Source: Methylacidimicrobium fagopyrum (GTDB lineage: Bacteria; Verrucomicrobiota; Verrucomicrobiia; Limisphaerales; UBA11358). Taken from it: a stretch of DNA of 49,371 nt. The stretch is from positions 1 through 49,371 of the forward strand of contig JAMFSJ010000005.1 in assembly GCA_026225255.1 (NCBI GenBank), written 5' to 3'. Made by a program: the position numbers and the translations under genes. This document shows positions 43,538 through 49,371 of this stretch, piece by piece. The first letter of the stretch is position 1, and the number at the start of each line of letters is the position of its first letter. The notes beneath the pieces are model-generated. The model was not told the DNA's origin. It was given only the letters and a program-made list of their open reading frames with translations, and did no database searches.

Positions 43538-43606
43538 GGAGCGCCGAGCCTGGTTCGGCCCGATAAAATGGCGATGCGCTACTGGCCGAGCCATGCCCGG
43601 CGCTCC
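43538..43606. repeat. 69-bp palindromic element
   Basis: Arms GGAGCGCCGAGCCTGGTTCGGCC and GGCCGAGCCATGCCCGGCGCTCC are complementary apart from a few mismatches and flank a 23-base centre. It lies between galE and the MnmC-like gene. A diverged relative appears at 31263-31320. Confidence 0.65.
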
Positions 43607-43614
43607 GTTGGAAT

Positions 43615-44523
43615 TCAGGCTTGAAATTGCGGATGCGCGGCTAATTTTGCCCACGACGCGGCGCTCAACGGGGCAATTTTATAGACCGGTTCCAGCATCG
43701 GCTCGGCGCTGTGGGAACGACGCGCGCGATCCAACCAGCGAAGATCCAGCGGTTCGGTGAGTAATTTTAGATCATTCGCGGCAATCGTCGTTTCTTCCTT
43801 CTCGCCGGTCGCGTGGCCGACGCCGACGTAAAAACCGGCGAGCAGCAAGGTGACGCGCATGATGGTGCTGCGCGAATACGTCGGCAACGCGCAGGGAGAT
43901 TGCGGATCGAGCAGCTCAAACAAATTTCTGAACAACGGCAATGTCCACATCGCGGGATTTTTGGCGGGCGAAAAGGCATCGAACAAAATCGCGTGCGGCG
44001 GAGGGAGAAGTTTTGAAGTATTAGTTTTTAATTTTAAGTTGGAAATCAGCGTCGGGAAATCGCCGAGATGAAATTCCCAATTCACGGATTGTTCGCCGTC
44101 GCGGAAGGTTACGTGATTGGTGCGCAGCAATTCCTGGACGTGATTTTCGTAGCCGCCGAAGTAGCCGAGTTCGCCCGCATTTTGCAGCGCGAATTCCAAG
44201 GGCGCGGCGGTGTGGTCAAAACTGATGAGGCGAATGGAACATTTTAGATCGCGCGTGGCGCGCAACACGGTCAGCGCATTTGCCGCCGCGCCGAGGCCGA
44301 CGTCCCAAATCACAAATTCGCCGACGTGATTCTGCAGCCGTTCTCGGAGTTGCAGCTGATTGACGTAAAGTGCTTCGGCCTCCGCCACCGGGCCGATGAC
44401 CGGATGAAACGTCTCGCCTTCCGCAAATGAATGAACGCTGTAAACGCCGCTGGTAAGCTTGACGATCTTGTATCCGGTATGGGCTGAATGTTCGAGCACG
44501 CCAGATTGGAAACGTTTTTGCAT
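43615..44523 (-). CDS. MnmC-like SAM-dependent methyltransferase (DUF752 family)
   Basis: 302 residues. The methyltransferase motif I is WDVGLGAAANAL, followed by ISFDHTAAPLEFALQNAGE and the family signature ILFDAFSPAKNPAMWTLPLFRNLF, and a TYSRSTIMRVTLLLAGFYVG segment. This is the methyltransferase domain of MnmC, which finishes mnm5s2U at the tRNA wobble position; the FAD oxidase domain of the bifunctional E. coli enzyme is absent. The N-terminal HSAHTGYKIVKLTSGVYSVHS region is also family-like. The substrate is inferred by homology. Confidence 0.85.
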   Translation of the reverse strand: MQKRFQSGVLEHSAHTGYKIVKLTSGVYSVHSFAEGETFHPVIGPVAEAEALYVNQLQLRERLQNHVGEFVIWDVGLGAAANALTVLRATRDLKCSIRLISFDHTAAPLEFALQNAGELGYFGGYENHVQELLRTNHVTFRDGEQSVNWEFHLGDFPTLISNLKLKTNTSKLLPPPHAILFDAFSPAKNPAMWTLPLFRNLFELLDPQSPCALPTYSRSTIMRVTLLLAGFYVGVGHATGEKEETTIAANDLKLLTEPLDLRWLDRARRSHSAEPMLEPVYKIAPLSAASWAKLAAHPQFQA

Positions 44524-44550
44524 AGCGATGCAAACTGGAAAAATGGAGCG

Positions 44551-44684
44551 GTAGGGACGGTGCGCCGCGCAGTCCGCCCCGGGTTGCGGCGCAACAAATT
44601 TACCAGATGTCCACGCAACCGCTTCCGTTTCCGTCGCCTGACGCTGCGCTCAGCGACGGGGACATCGCAGCGCGATGTCCCTAC
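44551..44684. repeat. Dispersed palindromic element, copy B
   Basis: 134 bp with terminal inverted repeats GTAGGGAC / GTCCCTAC, homologous to 5959-6086. Three internal hairpins are visible: GTTGC-GGC-GCAAC, GTCGC...GCGAC around CTGACGCTGCGCTCA, and GACATCGC-AGC-GCGATGTC. It lies between the GH29 and MnmC-like genes and could act as an RNA structure or a non-autonomous mobile element. Confidence 0.8.
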
Positions 44685-44701
44685 CCTAAGTGCCTCTGTA
44701 T

Positions 44702-46510
44702 TTAATTTCCCGCGACGGGCGTGAGCGTAACGGACTTGAGGTTGATCGGCGTCCAACCGGCTTTCACTGGTTTGACGGTCAAGGTGATCGTGCCGGGGGC
44801 AATCACTTCTAAAACATCAGGCAGAGTGACGGTCTGAAATTTTGCGTAGTCGCCGGTATTGGGCGCGGTGCCGGACACTTTTTGTTCGCCCAGAAGAACA
44901 TTAAATTTCGCTTCGCCTTGCGCCGCGACTTCAACGGCAACCTTGAATTTTCCGGGCTTCGTCACTTTGAAAGTCCAACTGGCGAAATCCTTGGCGTCGG
45001 TCCAATAACCAATGTTGTCCTTGCCGTCGCCCTTTTCATACTGCAAGCCACCGGTGAAATCCGCGAGGGCGGCGGGCAGCGCGATGGAACCATCGGCGTT
45101 CTGATTGATGAAGACATCGTCCACTTCCGCCGCGCCTTTAATTTTCAAGACGATGGTGGAAGAAATCGAATCCGGCGCGGTCGCCGGCACTTCGATCACC
45201 ACGCCGTCAGCAGTCGTGGAAGTTTTCAATTTCGTTCCCGTCGCCAGCAAAGTCGCGGAGCGAAGGGAATTTTTCAGGCCGGGCACAACCAGCTTGCCAT
45301 CGCTCGGCCAATCGAAAACGTGCAGATAAATCGTGGTGTTCTTACCGCTCACTTTTTGCGTGGCGCGTCCCCACGGCAAGCGGCGGAACGGACTGGCGCT
45401 CGTGCCATAAATCGCGACGCCGTTGACCTTCATCCAATCGCCCATTTCCTTTAAGCGTTCGACTTCCGGCGCGGGAATGATGCCTTCGCTCGTCGGGCCG
45501 ACGTTCAGCAAATAATTTCCGCCTTTGCTGGAGCAATCGATCAAGTTACGCACGAGCGTTTGGGTGGATTTGAAATTGTGATCGGCTTTGTTGAAGCCCC
45601 AATGACCATTGATCGTCATGCAGGATTCCCAATAAACGCCGGGGCCGAAACCGGTCGGCGGAATGGTTTGTTCCGGCGTGCCGTAATCGCCCACTTCACC
45701 GGTCTTCGCAAAGCCGCCACCGGGCGTATTCTCCGGTTTGCCCACGCGATTATTGACGATGAGACTGGGTTGCAGCGTGCGAATGTAATTATAAATTTCC
45801 AAACCGCGCTTGGCCGTCCACGGTTTTTCCCAATTACCATCAAACCAAATCAAACCGGGATGATAGCTCGTGATGATTTCCTTGAGCTGACCTTTCATGT
45901 AATCCTCGAAGCGATCCATGTTGGGCGGACCGTCTTTGGCCGCAACGTCATTCCACGCGCGGCGCACGCCCCAATCGGAGCTGTGCCAATCCATGATCGT
46001 GTAATAAAGACAAAAACGAATGCCTTCCTGTTTGCAAGCGGCGGCCAGTTCGGCCAACGGATCGCGTTTGAACGGCGTGCGGCTGATGCTCCAATCGCTC
46101 AATTTCGTCGGATACATGGCAAAGCCGTCGTGATGTTTGCTGGTGATGACGATGTATTTGACGCCGGCAGCTTTGGCGGCTTTCACCCAAGTGACCGCGT
46201 CGAAATTGGTGGGATTAAATTGATCCGCATATTTTTCGTATTGGCTGACCGGCATCTGGGTCTCTTCTAAAAACCATTCAGCGTAACCGGTTTCGCCATT
46301 CCATTCACCAGCGGGCACGGAGTAAACGCCCCAATGGATGAACATGCCGAAACGCGCATCGTTCCACCATTTCATGCGCGCCTCTTTCTGCGCGGGCGTT
46401 TCGCTGGTGATCGCTGGGACATCTTCGGCGGCGGAAACAAAATTTCCGATAAACAAGCTTAGGCAGCCAAGCACTAAGGCAACGGAACGAATGGTTTGGG
46501 TGAATTTCAT
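44702..46510 (-). CDS. Alpha-L-fucosidase (GH29)
   Basis: 602-residue secreted glycoside hydrolase. Signal peptide to about residue 28; GH29 catalytic barrel with FGMFIHWGVYSVPAGEW, YIVITSKHHDGFAMY, LAAACKQEGIRFCLYYTIMDWH and GLIWFDGNWE, whose Asp224 is the expected nucleophile. Then GGNYLLNVGPTSEG, a C-terminal beta-sandwich, and an extra carbohydrate-binding-like domain (about 470-600). It removes fucose from polysaccharides, a common verrucomicrobial trait; no other fucan genes are adjacent. Its acid/base is not assigned by eye. Confidence 0.95.
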   Translation of the reverse strand: MKFTQTIRSVALVLGCLSLFIGNFVSAAEDVPAITSETPAQKEARMKWWNDARFGMFIHWGVYSVPAGEWNGETGYAEWFLEETQMPVSQYEKYADQFNPTNFDAVTWVKAAKAAGVKYIVITSKHHDGFAMYPTKLSDWSISRTPFKRDPLAELAAACKQEGIRFCLYYTIMDWHSSDWGVRRAWNDVAAKDGPPNMDRFEDYMKGQLKEIITSYHPGLIWFDGNWEKPWTAKRGLEIYNYIRTLQPSLIVNNRVGKPENTPGGGFAKTGEVGDYGTPEQTIPPTGFGPGVYWESCMTINGHWGFNKADHNFKSTQTLVRNLIDCSSKGGNYLLNVGPTSEGIIPAPEVERLKEMGDWMKVNGVAIYGTSASPFRRLPWGRATQKVSGKNTTIYLHVFDWPSDGKLVVPGLKNSLRSATLLATGTKLKTSTTADGVVIEVPATAPDSISSTIVLKIKGAAEVDDVFINQNADGSIALPAALADFTGGLQYEKGDGKDNIGYWTDAKDFASWTFKVTKPGKFKVAVEVAAQGEAKFNVLLGEQKVSGTAPNTGDYAKFQTVTLPDVLEVIAPGTITLTVKPVKAGWTPINLKSVTLTPVAGN

Positions 46511-46658
46511 GTTAAATGATGCAGTTCAAATGATGCGCAAATTTAGCTGATTTTTTTTATAAGTCTTACAATTTCCTTCGGCGAAGAAGATTAAACATAT
46601 TCGGACGGCAAAAAATCAAGCGCTGTTTGGAAATTTTTCCTCCGAAGCAAAACAAAAC

Positions 46659-46690
46659 ACCGGCGATCCGCCCTCACGGATCGCCGGTGC
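46659..46690 (-). terminator. Intrinsic terminator after the aminotransferase gene
   Basis: Perfect 13-bp stem CACCGGCGATCCG / CGGATCGCCGGTG with a CCCTCA loop; on the minus strand it is followed by TTTTGTTTTGC. Confidence 0.85.
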
Positions 46691-46735
46691 ACCTATGAAC
46701 CACTAACCACACAAACTACCTACCAACAAATCAAC

Positions 46736-47824
46736 CTACACCGACTTCATGGATTCGTCCAATGCGGTGAAAAGATTATTCATCGTGGCTTCCGTTTCGT
46801 CGCCCATGTTGGAGAGACGGAACGTCGTGCCTTTGATTTTGCCGTAGCCGCCGTCAATCAGGAAGCCCTTGTCCTTCACTAACTTCTGCAATTTCGTGAG
46901 ATCCACGACGCGACCGCCCGGCCGCGCGCCGTTGCTGATGCAAGTCAGCGTGAGAGATTCAAAACCGGCTTCAGGAAAAAGATTAAAACCATGTTTCGCC
47001 GCCCAATCGCGGGTCATTTGATTCGTCTTTTTGTGACGCGCATAACGATTTTCCAGGCCTTCCGCATAGAAATCGTCCAATTTGGAACTCAACGCATAAA
47101 TGTGCGGAATGCTCGGCGTGCTCGGCGTCATGCTTTCCTTCGCGTTCTTTTCAAACTCCACGAAGTCGAAATAATAACCGCGATCCTTGATCGTAGCGGC
47201 CTTAGCCAACGCGGCGGGCGATGCGACAAATACCGCGAGTCCGGGCGGCAAGGCAAACGCCTTCTGCGTGCCGGCGAGCAACACGTCAATGCCGAGTTCG
47301 TCAAAATTGATCGGCATGGCGCTCATGGAACTGACGGCGTCCACGATGAACATCACGTCGGGATATTTTTTCTTGAGCGCGGCGATTTCCAAGAGCGGAC
47401 TCAGCGTGCCCGTGGACGTTTCATTATTGATGATCGTGACGGCGTCGAATTCGCCCGTCGCCAACTTTTTATCAATCGCTTCCGCGCGGATCGGTGAACC
47501 CCATTCCACCTGCAATGCGTCGGCCTGCTTGCCGCATTTCTTCGCCACGTCGAACCATTTGTCCGAGAACGCGCCGTTCATGCAGCTCAAAACCTTTTTG
47601 GAAACCAGATTGCGCACCGCGCCTTCCATCACGCCGAACGCGCTGGACGTGCTCAAATAAACGAGTTGTTTCGTGGACAACAACGTCTGGAGCTGCGGTT
47701 GCATCTTGGCGTAAAGGTCTTTAAAACCCTGTCCGCGATGGCCGATCATCGGCGAACACATCGCCTTGAACGTTTTTTCGCTGACTTCCACCGGTCCCGG
47801 AATATGTAGTTTTACGTGTGGCAT
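46736..47824 (-). CDS. Class V aminotransferase (serine/alanine-glyoxylate type)
   Basis: 362-residue PLP enzyme. Start PHVKLHIPGPVEVSEKTFKAM and GHRGQGFKDLY are typical of alanine- or serine-glyoxylate and archaeal-type phosphoserine aminotransferases. Asp162 (FIVDAVSSMSAM) would hold the PLP ring nitrogen, and Lys188 (AGTQKAFALPPG) is the Schiff-base lysine. The exact amino donor is not determined. Divergent to purN 60 bp away, and it could supply serine/glycine for purine and one-carbon metabolism (inference). It has its own strong terminator. Confidence 0.88.
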   Translation of the reverse strand: MPHVKLHIPGPVEVSEKTFKAMCSPMIGHRGQGFKDLYAKMQPQLQTLLSTKQLVYLSTSSAFGVMEGAVRNLVSKKVLSCMNGAFSDKWFDVAKKCGKQADALQVEWGSPIRAEAIDKKLATGEFDAVTIINNETSTGTLSPLLEIAALKKKYPDVMFIVDAVSSMSAMPINFDELGIDVLLAGTQKAFALPPGLAVFVASPAALAKAATIKDRGYYFDFVEFEKNAKESMTPSTPSIPHIYALSSKLDDFYAEGLENRYARHKKTNQMTRDWAAKHGFNLFPEAGFESLTLTCISNGARPGGRVVDLTKLQKLVKDKGFLIDGGYGKIKGTTFRLSNMGDETEATMNNLFTALDESMKSV

Positions 47825-47920
47825 AAAATTGGTTCGTGAAATTTTTCACAAGCGGACGTTGAACGCAAGTTTTATCGAATCGGTTTGAACCGCTCTTTAA
47901 CTTTTGCTATTCAAATCAGC

Positions 47921-48541
47921 GTGCGTAATTTATTTCGACTCGGCGTGCTCGGTTCCGGCAAAGGTTCAAATTTTGTCGCGATCGCCGACGCCATCGCGGC
48001 GGGGAAAATCCCGGCGGAAGTCGCCATAGTCTTGAGCGATGTCGCCGACGCGGGCATTTTGACGCACGCACGCGACCGCAAAATTCCCGCGCAATTCGTT
48101 CCGCCGGGAAAATTCCGCACCAAATTGGACGAAGAGGCCGAGCGCGCTTTCGTCGAGCAATTGCAGGCGGCGAAAGTGGATTTGATCGTGCTCGCCGGTT
48201 TCATGCGAGTTTTGAAAGGCGATTTTTTACGCGCCTTTGAAGGTCGCATCGTGAATGTGCATCCCTCGCTGTTGCCGTCGTTTCCCGGCTTGGCCGCGTG
48301 GAAGCAGGCGCTGGATCAAGGCGTGAAGGTGACCGGCTGCACCGTGCATTTTGTGGATGCGGGCGTGGATTCCGGCGCGATCATCGGCCAGCAAACCGTG
48401 CCGGTGCTCGACCACGACACGGCGGAAAGTTTGCATCAACGCATTCACGCGGTGGAACATGAGCTTTATCCCAAATGCGTCGCGGCGATCGCGCGCGGGG
48501 AAATTTCCGTGCAAGGTCGGCGCGTGATTTGGAAGAAATAA
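47921..48541 (+). CDS. purN: Phosphoribosylglycinamide formyltransferase
   Basis: GAR transformylase of de novo purine synthesis (10-formyl-THF dependent). Family features: GVLGSGKGSNF start, VDLIVLAGFMRVL, the catalytic HPSLLPSFPG loop with His, and TGCTVHFVDAGVDSGAIIGQ with the catalytic Asp. No ATG lies near the start; GTG at 47921 gives a normal 206-residue protein, while a TTG at 47885 would add 12 residues. The ending (YPKCVAAIARGEISVQGRRV) is complete. Confidence 0.94.
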   Translation: MRNLFRLGVLGSGKGSNFVAIADAIAAGKIPAEVAIVLSDVADAGILTHARDRKIPAQFVPPGKFRTKLDEEAERAFVEQLQAAKVDLIVLAGFMRVLKGDFLRAFEGRIVNVHPSLLPSFPGLAAWKQALDQGVKVTGCTVHFVDAGVDSGAIIGQQTVPVLDHDTAESLHQRIHAVEHELYPKCVAAIARGEISVQGRRVIWKK

Positions 48542-48778
48542 TCAATCAACCACGGAAAGACCCGAAACGTGGGCGCGGCAATCTCTGGCATTGGTTGGCA
48601 ACCAGGAAATCCGGCCTCACTCGCGGCGGCGTTTCCGGCTCCGCCGACCCATTTTACGACGCTCAAATCCCGCGCTGAAGCAAGGCGATAATCCGTCAAA
48701 GGGGTGTTTTTCGCGCCCACATTCTTCGCTAACATTGCGGCCTTGTTGACGGCAAAATTGTAAATTATCGTTGGGCAG

Positions 48779-49371
48779 ATGATCGAAAAACCGAAGATCT
48801 TAATCGTTTCGCTCCAGAAATGGCAGAGCATCGCCCGCCTGCCCCGAGCCTTGCAACAGGCTGGATTTGAAGTGGCGGCTCTTTGTTATCAGGATGATTT
48901 TCTCGCCGCCACCCGATATTTGGACCAGTTATATTTGTTCCAATCGCGCCGGTCGGGCAGCCATGTGCTGCGCCAGTTATTGGCCGCGATCAACGCGTGG
49001 GAACCGCACTTGATTATTCCGGGTGACGATCGCACAGTGCTTTTTTTGCAACGGATGATTGAGTTGCATGAATCTGGAATACAGGTGCTTTCGCCAAAAA
49101 TATTAACAGTGTTGCGCTTTTCATTCGGGAATTTTAACTGGCTGGCTGAAGGCTCCAGCAAATATCTCACGCTCCAGCGCGCGCAAAAATTGGGATTGAA
49201 AACACCGCGGTTTGCCCGCGTTCATTCGGTTAATGAAGCCGTTGCGCAAGCCAACGCGCTGGGCTGGCCGGTGGTGGTCAAAAAATCCACCGGCGCCAGC
49301 GGTTCGGGAGTAACTATTTGTGACAACGCCCAACAAGTCGCCACGGCCTACACTAAATACAGCGAACCGTC
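48779..49371 (+). CDS. ATP-grasp domain protein (5' part, runs off the window)
   Basis: About 197 codons are visible from ATG 48779. An N-terminal Rossmann-like pre-ATP-grasp part (KILIVSLQKWQSIARLPRAL ... LIIPGDDRTVLFLQRMI) leads into the start of the ATP-grasp fold: LTLQRAQKLGLKTPRFARV and the nucleotide-binding WPVVVKKSTGASGSGVTI. This resembles carboxylate-amine ligases that act on amino acids or small peptides. The product is unknown because the C-terminal catalytic part is missing. The 237 bp before it contain no gene I can support. Confidence 0.75.
   Translation, partial: MIEKPKILIVSLQKWQSIARLPRALQQAGFEVAALCYQDDFLAATRYLDQLYLFQSRRSGSHVLRQLLAAINAWEPHLIIPGDDRTVLFLQRMIELHESGIQVLSPKILTVLRFSFGNFNWLAEGSSKYLTLQRAQKLGLKTPRFARVHSVNEAVAQANALGWPVVVKKSTGASGSGVTICDNAQQVATAYTKYSEP

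Overview
The window looks like chromosome from a flagellated, Gram-negative member of the Verrucomicrobiota, probably near Limisphaerales/Pedosphaera. The reasons are: a large-form IspG (about 617 aa) in a dxr-rseP-ispG block; a PEP-CTERM protein; a secreted leucine-rich-repeat protein whose C-terminus (VEASTNFVSW...PNRFYRVR) is a tail I associate with this group; a GH29 fucosidase; tandem DUF1254 proteins; and many short palindromic intergenic repeats. This placement is inference from gene content, not from a marker-gene tree. No rRNA, tRNA, CRISPR array, insertion sequence or prophage was found.

Layout. 1-2165 is the N-terminal half of rpoC (minus strand), without the expected rpoB directly upstream. 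2370-6898 holds a VOC protein and a manganese module: a minus-strand operon of outer-membrane protein, MntH and a universal stress protein, preceded by two similar dyads, with infA and an MntR regulator carrying all six Mn ligands on the plus strand. 7081-11829 is a pilMNOPQ-type operon (type IV pilus or type II-like machine) with an extra mini-PilO gene. 11980-16526 carries a LysR regulator, a CarF/PEDS1-like plasmalogen desaturase, acetyl-CoA synthetase and, overlapping its stop codon, an AT-richer gene with a TIR/deoxyribosyltransferase-like domain. 16527-18021 is mostly repeats plus the PEP-CTERM gene. 18022-22617 has an unusual cation-exchanger-like protein, two tandem C39-like secreted peptidases and two hypotheticals. 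22618-27263 is dxr-rseP-ispG (MEP isoprenoid pathway plus site-2 protease). 27430-33968 is a late flagellar block (FliT/FlgN-like, FliS, FlgM-like, a CsgG/FlgO-like secreted protein, FliD, FliC with a near-perfect sigma-28 promoter) ending in a TPR glycosyltransferase that may modify flagellin. 34060-35625 is guaB. 35780-37980 is a three-gene unit of unknown function whose first member is a repeat protein. 38044-41189 is two DUF1254 genes preceded by a duplicated 5' piece of guaB. The remainder carries an LRR protein, galE, an MnmC-like methyltransferase, GH29, a class V aminotransferase, purN and the start of an ATP-grasp gene.

The points most worth a second look are: an 81-bp palindromic element inserted in frame inside ispG; a second palindrome family with two copies in the window (5984-6086 and 44551-44684); the guaB 5' duplication lying directly upstream of, and overlapping, a DUF1254 operon; the 21-nt-phased repeat gene at 35780-36166 overlapping its downstream neighbour by ATGA; the TIR-like gene coupled to acs; and the separation of rpoC from rpoB.
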